Shown here: positions 1-6,390 of the stretch, piece after piece
How positions within the stretch are numbered: position 1 is the stretch's first letter
How the letters are laid out: each line of letters opens with the position of its first letter
Assembly (NCBI GenBank): GCA_003541285.1
Contig: DPMS01000954.1
Coordinates: 960 to 10,150 of the forward strand
Direction of reading: 5' to 3'
DNA length: 9,191 nucleotides
Origin: Actinomycetota bacterium
GTDB lineage: Bacteria > Actinomycetota > Actinomycetes > Streptosporangiales > Streptosporangiaceae
Notes under the pieces: generated by a model
Databases searched by the model: none
Told to the model about the DNA's origin: nothing
What the model saw: the letters and a program-made list of their open reading frames with translations, nothing else
Translations under genes and position numbers: made by a program

Positions 1-174
1 GAGCTGGACCAGCCCGGCGATCTTGCCTTCGCTGATTTCCGACGTGATGTCGGTGCCGTTCAGGTTGATGCCGTCGATCGAGCCCGCGGCGAGCGTGATC
101 AGCGGATTGACCGCCGACGTCGCGGTATGGTCGATCGTCGCCGCGCCGCTGTCGACCAGCGCGCGGCCGCTCTT
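1..174 (-). other. FlgK-like coding segment joined to the phosphorylase; probable chimeric junction
   Basis: Read on the minus strand in the phosphorylase frame, these 58 codons give KSGRALVDSG, then INLNGTDITSEISEGKIAGL and VQL. The pattern T-x-S-G-x-x-L-V-D, then a D-G-I-x-L-x-G-x-D-I-T segment, then G-K-(I/L)-A-G-L is what I recall from the middle domain of FlgK, notably of alphaproteobacteria. It does not resemble the second half of any phosphorylase. The first 60 bp are about 62% G+C by hand count, lower than nearby genes, and codons such as ACG and TCG are frequent. The join lies near the ACCAA of the Thr-Lys codons, a short sequence that both genes could plausibly share. FlgK assignment is from memory of motifs; that it is not phosphorylase is firmer. 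Confidence 0.55.
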
Positions 175-519
175 GGTCAGCACCACCACCTCGCATCCGG
201 CGGCAACCGCAGTCCGTACCCCGTGCACCACGGCCGGTGCCGGGTGGCCCTCATACAGGTGCACCCGGCCGAGATAGACGAGCACCCGTAGCCGGCCGAT
301 CGTCAGCGAGCGCGCCACGGCAACGTGGCCGGCCACGGTGGGCGGCGGGAAGCCGCCGAGGCCGGCGAGCGGGATCTCGGTGTCCGCGGGGCCAAGTGCA
401 CCGGCGGCTGACGCGAAGCCGGAGCCGAGCACTACCACCGCGTCGTGGCGGTCCTTGCCTGACAGTTCCGCCAGCCGGGCCGCACTGGCGTGCGCCGCCT
501 GGTACGGATCGGAGATCAC
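1..519 (-). CDS. punA: Purine nucleoside phosphorylase, N-terminal part, running in frame into a foreign-looking segment (partial)
   Basis: Residues 1-115 look like a trimeric (type I) purine nucleoside phosphorylase, the cytosolic enzyme that splits purine nucleosides with phosphate into base and (deoxy)ribose-1-phosphate. The glycine loop LGSGF carries S33. GH (H65) and GRVHLYEGH (R85, H87, Y89, E90) follow; these match the family's phosphate- and sugar-site residues in order and spacing. After VVVLT (111-115) the family's NAAGG motif should appear. Instead residues 116-173 read KSGRALVDSG and on to GKIAGLVQL, which resembles FlgK rather than PNP. The frame is open to the left edge, so the end is missing. 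The GTG start at 517-519 is the only start codon after an in-frame stop, and overlaps the TGA of the 36-codon ORF as GTGA; no clear ribosome binding site is visible. Family call is confident for the first 115 residues only. Confidence 0.8.
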   Translation of the reverse strand, partial: MISDPYQAAHASAARLAELSGKDRHDAVVVLGSGFASAAGALGPADTEIPLAGLGGFPPPTVAGHVAVARSLTIGRLRVLVYLGRVHLYEGHPAPAVVHGVRTAVAAGCEVVVLTKSGRALVDSGAATIDHTATSAVNPLITLAAGSIDGINLNGTDITSEISEGKIAGLVQL

Positions 520-626
520 GATGGCACCATCGCTGCCAGTGGGCGGGCACTGCCTGCCTCGGGGTAAGCGCCGCTGGTCACAGATTCATTGTCCAGGTCA
601 CGGGCCATCGCCACCGACGCGGTCAT
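516..626 (-). CDS. Hypothetical 36-residue ORF coupled between permease and phosphorylase
   Basis: A 36-residue ORF starts with an ATG that overlaps the permease stop (ATGA) and ends with a TGA that overlaps the phosphorylase GTG (GTGA). Its product begins MTASVAMARD and ends LAAMVPS. It has no recognisable domain, signal peptide or membrane segment. The exact fit between the two neighbours could mean a real coupled leader or small protein that carries ribosomes to the phosphorylase start. It could instead be the true N-terminus of the phosphorylase displaced by a frameshift or sequencing error, or simply an open gap. I do not recognise it and leave its function unassigned. Confidence 0.35.
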   Translation of the reverse strand: MTASVAMARDLDNESVTSGAYPEAGSARPLAAMVPS

Positions 627-1897
627 GCTTTGAGGTACGGCTTGCCGTCGGCGGCGGGTGGCCGCACCCGTCCCACCAGCCCGGCCACGGCGATGATCGT
701 CGCCACATACGGCGCCATCAGCAGGATGAACGACGAGACCGGCACCCGCAGGATGGACAGCTCGGTCGCCAGTTGGGTGCTGAAGCCGAACAGCAGCGCA
801 GCCGCCACCGAGCCGAGCGGCGTCCACCTCCCGAAGATCATGGCCGCCAGCGCGATGTAGCCCAGGCCCGAGCTGATGTCCTTGTTGAAGAAGCCGACCG
901 AGCCAACGGTCAGGTACGCGCCGCCGATCCCGGCGGCCAGGCCGCCGAGCATGACGTTGCGGTACCGGGTCCACAGCACCCTGATCCCGACCGTGTCGGC
1001 CGCCACCGGATGCTCACCGACGGCCCGGACCCGCAGTCCCCACCGTGTGCTGAACAGGCCGATCTGGATCACGATGACCAGCACATAGGTGATGTACAGG
1101 AAGACGTTGGCGTCGAAGAAAACTGGCCCGATGATCGGCAGGTTGCCCAGGCCCGGGATCTTGACCGTGCTGAACGTGTTGCCGGCATTGAAGGTGCTGG
1201 CGTACGGCACCATCATCCGGTCGTATAGGTATCCGGTCAGCCCGAGCGCGAGCACGTTGAGCACGACGCCGAGGATGATCTGATCCACCAGGAACGCGAT
1301 CGCGAAGGCCGCGAGCACCGCACCGAGCAGGCCGCCGGCCAGGGATCCTCCGATCAGGCCCAACCAGACCGAGCCGGCGACGCTGGCCACGGCAGCCGCG
1401 GTGAACGCGCCGAACAGGAACTGGCCCTCGATCGCGATGTTGATGACGCCGGAGCGCTCGCACATGCAGCCTGACAGGGCGCCGAGCACCAGCGGGATCG
1501 AGGCCGCCAGGGTTCCCTGTAGCAGGTCGACCACTTGCACCGGCCCGACCGAGTTGCCGGCGTCCGCCCACGCCAGCAGCGACAGCAGGAAGCAGATCAG
1601 CACGACCGCGATCATGGTCCGCTTAGCCCAGCGGGGCGGTTCGAGCACGGCTCGGGCGATGCCCAGGGCGATGGAGATGGCGCCAAGCACGTAGCACGCC
1701 ACCGCCCCGGGCACCCGGATCGCGGGCAGGTGCGGCGAGGCGCCAGGCAGCGACAGTGCGAAGACCGCGTCGCCGGAGTGCGCGGAGAGGCCGAGCATGA
1801 TCAGGTCGATCAGGCCGAGCAGGATGAACGAGCCGACGGCGAGATACCGGCGGCTGACCGGGACCGATACGCGGATCGGGGCGGTGAGGGTGGTCAT
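623..1897 (-). CDS. Nucleoside ABC transporter permease (YufQ-like, second permease)
   Basis: This 424-residue integral membrane protein belongs to the BPD_transp_2 permease family and forms half of the channel of a BMP-dependent nucleoside importer. The family motif lies at about 146-165 (CERSGVINIAIEGQFLFGAF). A cytoplasmic coupling-loop region follows at about 292-306 (AVGEHPVAADTVGIR). Hydrophobic stretches suggest about ten or more membrane segments. The first 120 residues hold about three extra ones (near 19-38, 63-82 and 94-110) before the conserved core, longer than in the Bacillus protein. I chose ATG at 1895-1897 because it overlaps the upstream permease stop as ATGA, with AGGGG about eight bases upstream. 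A GTG nine bases further up (1906) is the alternative. Its TGA in turn overlaps the next ATG. Substrate is inferred from family and neighbours. Confidence 0.9.
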   Translation of the reverse strand: MTTLTAPIRVSVPVSRRYLAVGSFILLGLIDLIMLGLSAHSGDAVFALSLPGASPHLPAIRVPGAVACYVLGAISIALGIARAVLEPPRWAKRTMIAVVLICFLLSLLAWADAGNSVGPVQVVDLLQGTLAASIPLVLGALSGCMCERSGVINIAIEGQFLFGAFTAAAVASVAGSVWLGLIGGSLAGGLLGAVLAAFAIAFLVDQIILGVVLNVLALGLTGYLYDRMMVPYASTFNAGNTFSTVKIPGLGNLPIIGPVFFDANVFLYITYVLVIVIQIGLFSTRWGLRVRAVGEHPVAADTVGIRVLWTRYRNVMLGGLAAGIGGAYLTVGSVGFFNKDISSGLGYIALAAMIFGRWTPLGSVAAALLFGFSTQLATELSILRVPVSSFILLMAPYVATIIAVAGLVGRVRPPAADGKPYLKA

Positions 1898-3216
1898 CCG
1901 GACCACCCCTTCGGCGCGACTGCCTGCGGCCCGGCCCCGCCGGTGCGGCGCAGCCGGAACAGCAGCCGGATCAGCGGCGGTGCGGCGACGAGGAGCACGA
2001 TCAGGCCCTTGATGACATCAACGACATCGGACGGGACGCCGGTGGCGGCCTCCATGAGCGTGCCGCCGCCGTTCAGCGCACCGAACAGCAGACCGGCGAG
2101 GACCACGCCGAACGGCCTGGCCCGGCCGAGTAGTGCGACCGTGATGCCGTCGAAGCCGTATGTCCCGTAGCTGTTGAAGGTCAGCGGCTGTGTCTGGCCC
2201 TGCACGATCGTGGCTGCCGATAGCCCGGCAAGGCCGCCTGCGATCAGGAACGCGAGCACCCAGACCCGCTCCACGCGGATGCCGGCGCTGCGTGCCGCGC
2301 TGGGGCTCGCGCCCACGGTCCGGAACTGGAAGCCGACCGTGCTGCGCGAGAGCAGCCAGGCCACCCCGCCCGCGGCGGCCAGCGCGATCAGGAACCCCAC
2401 GCCGGCCTGCGGCGGCGGCCCTCCGACATGCGGCAGCGTCGCGCTTGCCGCGATGTTCGGCGCGACCTGGTTGGTCTGGCCTGGTGCCTGCATAGCCGAC
2501 TGGCTGGACAGCAGGAAGGACAGGAGGTTGTACATGACGTAGTTGAGCATGATCGTGAGGATGACCTCGTGCGCGCCGGTCCGGGCCTTGATCTCGCCCA
2601 CGATCCAGCCGATCACCGCACCACCGGCGAAGGCGCCGATGACACAGACCGCTGCGTGCAGCACGATGGGCAGGCTGACCGCATAACCGAGCCAGGTCGC
2701 GACGAGCGCGCCGCCGATCCACTGGCCTGCCGCACCGATATTGAACATCCCGGCCCGGAACGCGACCGCCACCGACAGGCCGGTGAGGATGAGCGGGGTG
2801 GCCTCGAAGGCGGTGAGCGAAAGCGGATAGAAGATCGCCGCGATCGAGCCGCCATGGAAGGCAGCCGAGATCGTCGCCGGGCTGAATATCGATCCCTCGA
2901 ACAGCGCCGAATAGGCCGCGGACACCGATGTCCAGGTCGCTGACAGGGCGGCGAGTGGTGCGTAGCCGAACGAGTCCCAGGCGCGCAGCACCACCGGGTC
3001 GCTCGCCACGATCAGCAGGCCGCCGATCACCAGGGCTGCGAAGACAGCCAGGATCGTGATGACGGCCGAATGTCCCTCGGTCACCGCCTGGATGATCGCG
3101 TTGCCGGTCAGCGGAAGCCGGCCACGTGGCCGGCCGGGCCCGGATGCGGCAGTGCCCTGGCCGGGGGCGGTCGCTGCGGGCACTGGTGAGTGCCCTGCCT
3201 CCTGCGGATCACTCAT
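1894..3216 (-). CDS. Nucleoside ABC transporter permease (YufP-like, first permease)
   Basis: A 440-residue inner-membrane permease of the BPD_transp_2 family, partner of the next permease in the heterodimeric channel. It starts with a roughly 48-residue Ala/Pro/Gly-rich cytoplasmic tail, then a membrane segment at about 51-72. A long non-core stretch to about 135 probably includes an extracytoplasmic loop. The conserved core follows, with FRAGMFNIGAAGQWIGGA at about 153-170. A coupling loop (GASPSAARSAGI) sits at about 302-313, and further helices follow near 317-338, 355-385 and 401-420. The ATG at 3214-3216 overlaps the ATPase stop (ATGA), so the three transporter genes are almost certainly translationally coupled. 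A role in nucleoside import is inferred from family and from the flanking salvage enzymes. Confidence 0.9.
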   Translation of the reverse strand: MSDPQEAGHSPVPAATAPGQGTAASGPGRPRGRLPLTGNAIIQAVTEGHSAVITILAVFAALVIGGLLIVASDPVVLRAWDSFGYAPLAALSATWTSVSAAYSALFEGSIFSPATISAAFHGGSIAAIFYPLSLTAFEATPLILTGLSVAVAFRAGMFNIGAAGQWIGGALVATWLGYAVSLPIVLHAAVCVIGAFAGGAVIGWIVGEIKARTGAHEVILTIMLNYVMYNLLSFLLSSQSAMQAPGQTNQVAPNIAASATLPHVGGPPPQAGVGFLIALAAAGGVAWLLSRSTVGFQFRTVGASPSAARSAGIRVERVWVLAFLIAGGLAGLSAATIVQGQTQPLTFNSYGTYGFDGITVALLGRARPFGVVLAGLLFGALNGGGTLMEAATGVPSDVVDVIKGLIVLLVAAPPLIRLLFRLRRTGGAGPQAVAPKGWSG

Positions 3217-4829
3217 GACTGTTCGGGCTCCTGCGCTGGCGTCCCCGATCCGTCCCGCGAGCCGGAGGTCCCGGCTGCTTCACCCCCGGCCATCAGCAGG
3301 CCGAGTTCGTGCTCAGGAACGGTGGGCGGGCAGAACGCGACGATCCGGCCCTCGTACATGACCGCGACGCGGTCGGCCAGGGCGTAGATCTCGTCGAGCT
3401 CGGACGAGACGATCAGCACGGCCGCGCCCGCGTCCCGCTGAGCGACCAGGCGCTTGTGCACGAACTCGATCGACCCGACATCCAGGCCCCGGGTTGGCTG
3501 GCTGGCAAGCAGCAGCTTGACGTCCCGGCCCATTTCCCGTGCGACCACGACCTTCTGCTGGTTGCCACCGGACAGCGTCCCGGCTGGCGTCAGCACGGAG
3601 GTGGTCCGCACGTCGAACTCCTCGATGCGCCCGGCCGCCGAGTCCCGGATGGCGGTCAGGTTCAGTGCGATGCCGGACGCGTACGGCGGGCGGTCGTAGA
3701 CGTCGAGTACGAGGTTGTCGGCAACCGAGAAGTCGGCCACCAGGCCATCCTCTGACCGGTCCTCGGGGATGTAGCCGATGCCTGCCCGCAGCCGGTCACG
3801 GGTCGAGGCATCGCTCAGATCGACGCCGTCGAGGTGCACCGAGCCAGCCGAGGGCCGCAGGCCCATCAGTGCCTCGCACAGCTCGGTCTGGCCGTTCCCC
3901 TGGACACCGGCCACGCCGAGGATCTCGCCGGCCCGCACCTGGAACGACACGCCACGCACCGAGTGTTCGCCGCGCTCCCCGCGCACGCTCAGGTCCTGGA
4001 CGTCAAGCACCACGTTGGCCGGGCTGGCCGGGGCTTTGGTCACCCGCAGCTGGACAGACCTGCCGACCATCAAAGATGCGAGCTCAGCGTCGCTGGTGTC
4101 CGGCGGGCGCTCTCCGACCACCTTTCCGCGCCTGATGACGGTGATGGTGTCGGCGATCGCCTGGACCTCCTTGAGCTTGTGCGAGATGAAGATGATCGAC
4201 CGTCCGCCCTCCCGCAGTTGGCGCATGATCCGGAACAGGTCATCGGTCTCACCGGGGGTCAGCACGGCGGTGGGCTCGTCGAGGACGAGCACGCTGGCGT
4301 CGCGGAGCAGCGCCTTGATGATCTCGACCCGCTGCTGCACGCCAACAGGCAGGTCCTCCACCAGGGCGTCAGGGTCGACCCGCAGGCCGAACCGCTCGGA
4401 AAGTTCGAGCACGTCACGGCGCGCTTTGCGCCGGTCAAGCAAGCCGAGTGAGGGCAGTCCCAGCGCCGGGATCCGCAGGCCGCCCAGGTTTACCGCGGGT
4501 GTGGCCAGCCCGCGCACCCGCTCGGAGCCGAGCGTGACGTTCTCGGCCACGGTGAAGACCGGCACCAGCATGAAGTGCTGGTGCACCATGCCGATCCTGG
4601 CCCGGATCGCATCCCTGGGCGAGTGGATCGCGGTGGGCTGGTCGTCGAGCAGGATCTCGCCCTCGTCGGGCTGCACAAGCCCGTAGAGCACGTTCATCAG
4701 TGTGGTCTTGCCCGCGCCGTTCTCACCGAGCAGGGCGCGGATCTCGCCGGGCTGGACGACCAGGTCGATGTGGTCGTTGGCGACGAGGCTGCCGAAGCGC
4801 TTGGTGATGCCACGCAACTCAAGCTTCAC
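3213..4829 (-). CDS. Nucleoside ABC transporter ATP-binding protein, two ATPase domains (YufO-like)
   Basis: A 538-residue cytoplasmic ATPase that powers the importer. Domain 1 has Walker A GENGAGKTT (35-43), a Q-loop around VHQHFM, a degenerate signature LPVGVQQ (160-166), Walker B LVLDEPT (181-187) and the switch histidine in FISHK (H217). Domain 2 has a Walker A-like GVQGNGQTE (308-316) lacking the lysine, a full LSGGNQQ signature (419-425) and ASQPTRGLD (441-449) where Walker B normally has DEP. These departures are usual for this family and the sugar ATPase RbsA, so they are not damage. A segment of about 25-30 residues at 104-133, rich in Gly, Leu and Pro, seems longer than usual. The GTG at 4827-4829 is chosen because GGGGAGG sits six bases upstream and the family fold begins at once; the frame stays open another 88 codons without homology. 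Confidence 0.93.
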   Translation of the reverse strand: MKLELRGITKRFGSLVANDHIDLVVQPGEIRALLGENGAGKTTLMNVLYGLVQPDEGEILLDDQPTAIHSPRDAIRARIGMVHQHFMLVPVFTVAENVTLGSERVRGLATPAVNLGGLRIPALGLPSLGLLDRRKARRDVLELSERFGLRVDPDALVEDLPVGVQQRVEIIKALLRDASVLVLDEPTAVLTPGETDDLFRIMRQLREGGRSIIFISHKLKEVQAIADTITVIRRGKVVGERPPDTSDAELASLMVGRSVQLRVTKAPASPANVVLDVQDLSVRGERGEHSVRGVSFQVRAGEILGVAGVQGNGQTELCEALMGLRPSAGSVHLDGVDLSDASTRDRLRAGIGYIPEDRSEDGLVADFSVADNLVLDVYDRPPYASGIALNLTAIRDSAAGRIEEFDVRTTSVLTPAGTLSGGNQQKVVVAREMGRDVKLLLASQPTRGLDVGSIEFVHKRLVAQRDAGAAVLIVSSELDEIYALADRVAVMYEGRIVAFCPPTVPEHELGLLMAGGEAAGTSGSRDGSGTPAQEPEQS

Positions 4830-4835
4830 TGGCGG

Positions 4836-4842
4836 CCTCCCC
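4836..4842 (-). promoter_or_regulatory. Ribosome binding site deciding the ATPase start
   Basis: GGGGAGG on the minus strand ends six bases before the GTG at 4827-4829. It fixes the start well inside a longer open frame and lies just below the 4854-4893 hairpin, so the hairpin and this site are close on the mRNA. Confidence 0.8.
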
Positions 4843-4853
4843 TCGAGCCGGCT

Positions 4854-4893
4854 CTGGTCAGCATCCCCGGCCGTGGCCGGGGATGCTGACCAG
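4854..4893 (-). terminator. Strong hairpin between binding-protein and ATPase genes (attenuator or mRNA stabiliser)
   Basis: A perfect inverted repeat has 19-nt arms (CTGGTCAGCATCCCCGGCC and its exact complement) separated by GT, giving a stem of about 18 bp with a CGTG tetraloop. It begins 24 nt after the lipoprotein stop codon and ends 24 nt before the ATPase start. No T-run follows on the minus strand, so it is not a classic intrinsic terminator. The likely role, known from other binding-protein operons, is partial termination or 3' protection that yields more binding protein than membrane components. It is symmetric and could act on either strand. Confidence 0.75.
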
Positions 4894-4917
4894 CTTGACG
4901 TCCTGCCGGGGCCGTGA

Positions 4918-6012
4918 CTAGACGGGGCTCTTGGTGGCGGGAACGATCGTGCCGCTGGTGATTCCCTGCTCCACGGTCTTGAGCTCAGCCTGGAGCGACG
5001 AGGGAACCTTGCTCGCCCAGTCGTGGAACGGCGCCAGCACGGCCCCGCCGTTGGCGAGCGTGCCGACGTAAGTGCCGCCCTTGAAGCTGCCATCGGCGGC
5101 GCTGAGCACGGCGGTCTTCACCGCGACGCTGATGCCCTTTTCCACGCTGGTGATGAAGTAAGGGCAGTAGGTCGCGGCGCTGACGCAGCCGTCGGTGTCC
5201 ACCCAGTACATGGCGATGTGCTTGCCGGAGGAGTTGGCGGCCTGCACAGCCTTCGCCGAGCCGAGACCGACGCCACCCGCTACCGGGAAGATGATGTCCG
5301 CGCCATCGTGGATGAACGTGTTGGCGATGGTCTGGCCTGCGGTGAGGTTGGTGAAACTGCCTGCGAAGGTGCCGTTCTGCGATGGCTCGCTCCAGCCGAG
5401 CACCTGGACTTTGGTGTGGTGCTGCTTGTTGTAGTACTGCACGCCGTCCCAGAAGCCATCCATGTAGATCGTGACCGTGCCGAATTTCTCACCGCCGTAG
5501 GTGGCCACCTTGCCGGTCTTGGTCATCCCGGCCGCCAGGTAGCCGCCGAGGAATGAGTCTTGGACGGTGTTGAACACCAGTTGGTTGATATTGCTGAGCT
5601 TCGGGGCGGGCAGGCACTGGGAAGCGTACGAGCAGTCGACGATCGCGAACTTCTGCTTCGGGTTGGTCTTGGCCGCCTGCTCGGTCGCCGGGCCCATCAG
5701 GAAGCCGACGGTGACGATGATCCCGCACTTCTGGCTGATGAAGGTGCTGATGTTCTTGGCGTAGTCCGACGTGGTGCTGGACGGCAGGTACTTGATCGCG
5801 ATCTTGCTGGGCTCGGCGGCCGTGGCCGCCTGCATGCCCTGCCAGGATGACTGGTTGAACGACTTGTCGTCGATGCCGCCAGTGTCGGTGACCATACAGG
5901 CAGTGAATTTGGGCGTGGTCGTGGTCGCGGTCGATGTGCTGGGCTTGGCACACCCAGCGGCGAGCAGGGCCACAGCGGCCAGGGCCGCGCCGACCTGGAA
6001 AGCCTGTCTCAC
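4918..6012 (-). CDS. BMP-family nucleoside-binding lipoprotein (PnrA/Med/BmpA type)
   Basis: A 364-residue substrate-binding lipoprotein that should capture nucleosides outside the membrane and hand them to the permeases. A signal peptide ends in the lipobox LLAAGC, with lipidated Cys21, then a Ser/Thr-rich linker (about 24-34). The family signature DTGGIDDKSFNQSSW spans 43-57; its Asp and Asn residues contact the nucleoside in PnrA-type proteins. WVDTDG (270-275) is a second conserved ligand-side segment. Six further cysteines (39, 96, 127, 133, 276, 283) could form three disulfides. The GTG at 6010-6012 has AGGAGG six bases upstream. It is the first gene of the minus-strand operon. Nucleoside specificity follows from family plus the neighbouring phosphorylases and deaminase; which nucleoside is preferred cannot be read. 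Confidence 0.92.
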   Translation of the reverse strand: MRQAFQVGAALAAVALLAAGCAKPSTSTATTTTPKFTACMVTDTGGIDDKSFNQSSWQGMQAATAAEPSKIAIKYLPSSTTSDYAKNISTFISQKCGIIVTVGFLMGPATEQAAKTNPKQKFAIVDCSYASQCLPAPKLSNINQLVFNTVQDSFLGGYLAAGMTKTGKVATYGGEKFGTVTIYMDGFWDGVQYYNKQHHTKVQVLGWSEPSQNGTFAGSFTNLTAGQTIANTFIHDGADIIFPVAGGVGLGSAKAVQAANSSGKHIAMYWVDTDGCVSAATYCPYFITSVEKGISVAVKTAVLSAADGSFKGGTYVGTLANGGAVLAPFHDWASKVPSSLQAELKTVEQGITSGTIVPATKSPV

Positions 6013-6018
6013 TCGTTA

Positions 6019-6024
6019 CCTCCT
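6019..6024 (-). promoter_or_regulatory. Ribosome binding site of the lipoprotein gene
   Basis: AGGAGG on the minus strand lies six bases before the GTG at 6010-6012. It is a near-perfect Shine-Dalgarno sequence and the best in the window, in keeping with high production of the binding protein. Confidence 0.85.
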
Positions 6025-6353
6025 CTTCCGGGGCGTCTGTCACCGCCCGCTCGGGGAGTGGTTCTCGACGTTTGCGTCATCGGCCCCCTCCACCCCGACC
6101 GTGTTGGGCGAGAAGATCCCAAACACCCTGCTTCGGGATGATCGCAGGCTAGACCTGGCCAGCCATCCGGGAAAGGTCGCGGACAGTGATCTTCCGTGCC
6201 GTTGCCAAATCGCAACCGGGCAGCGGGCGCACGGGCTTACGGGGCCGCCCGGCCATTCCGCCGCGCCGTTATCGGGAAACGGCCCGTTCGGCAGAGCCAA
6301 CCGCCCACTGCCAGCCGAATTCGGGTGGCGCCGCCGTGGGGATGCCGCGCTGT

Positions 6354-6372
6354 TATCGTTTTGTATCGTTTT
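6354..6372 (+). repeat. Direct repeat TATCGTTTT with 10-bp period upstream of the deaminase gene
   Basis: TATCGTTTT occurs at 6354-6362 and again at 6364-6372, one helical turn apart, in the only A/T-rich patch of the intergenic region. It ends seven bases before the deaminase ribosome binding site. Either copy has a TANNNT shape acceptable as a -10 box, so the pair could be overlapping promoter elements or two half-sites for one regulator. Nothing here identifies the protein. Confidence 0.5.
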
Positions 6373-6378
6373 TGCGGC

Positions 6379-6383
6379 GGAGG
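6379..6383 (+). promoter_or_regulatory. Ribosome binding site deciding the cytidine deaminase start
   Basis: GGAGG lies seven bases before the GTG at 6391. It supports this start over in-frame starts further up such as GTG 6196, which would add about 65 residues without homology. Confidence 0.75.
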
Positions 6384-6390
6384 CGAATGC

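Larger units (their letters stand above)
6013..6390. promoter_or_regulatory. Divergent intergenic control region between transporter and deaminase operons
   Basis: These 378 bp hold no convincing gene and must carry the promoters of both operons. Visible elements are a TATCGTTTT direct repeat (6354-6372) close to the deaminase gene and a six-base inverted repeat GCCGTT/AACGGC (6265-6283) whose loop also contains ATCGG. A weak minus-strand -10-like TAGCCT lies at 6146-6151, about 130 bases before the lipoprotein start. GTTATCG occurs twice (6269-6275 and 6352-6358), so it may be a regulator half-site. No regulator gene is in the window. Promoter positions are guesses; that control lies here follows from gene orientation. 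Confidence 0.6.

Noticed and set aside
338..1228. 296-codon plus-strand ORF opposite the phosphorylase and permease
   Set aside because: It is antisense to a recognisable phosphorylase and a membrane permease, and its product is a low-complexity Arg/Asp/His/Gln-rich shadow.
3213..4829. Broken second ATPase domain (Walker A lacks Lys, Walker B lacks DE)
   Set aside because: GNGQTE and ASQPTRGLD forms are normal for the second domain of this transporter class, so it is not decay.
4830..5093. 88-residue N-terminal extension of the ATPase
   Set aside because: It runs across the hairpin and into the lipoprotein gene. A strong GGGGAGG sits just before GTG 4827-4829, where family homology begins.
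6196..6390. 65-residue N-terminal extension of cytidine deaminase from GTG 6196
   Set aside because: The 135-residue length from GTG 6391 already fits the family, a good GGAGG precedes that start, and the extension is Arg/Pro-rich without motifs.
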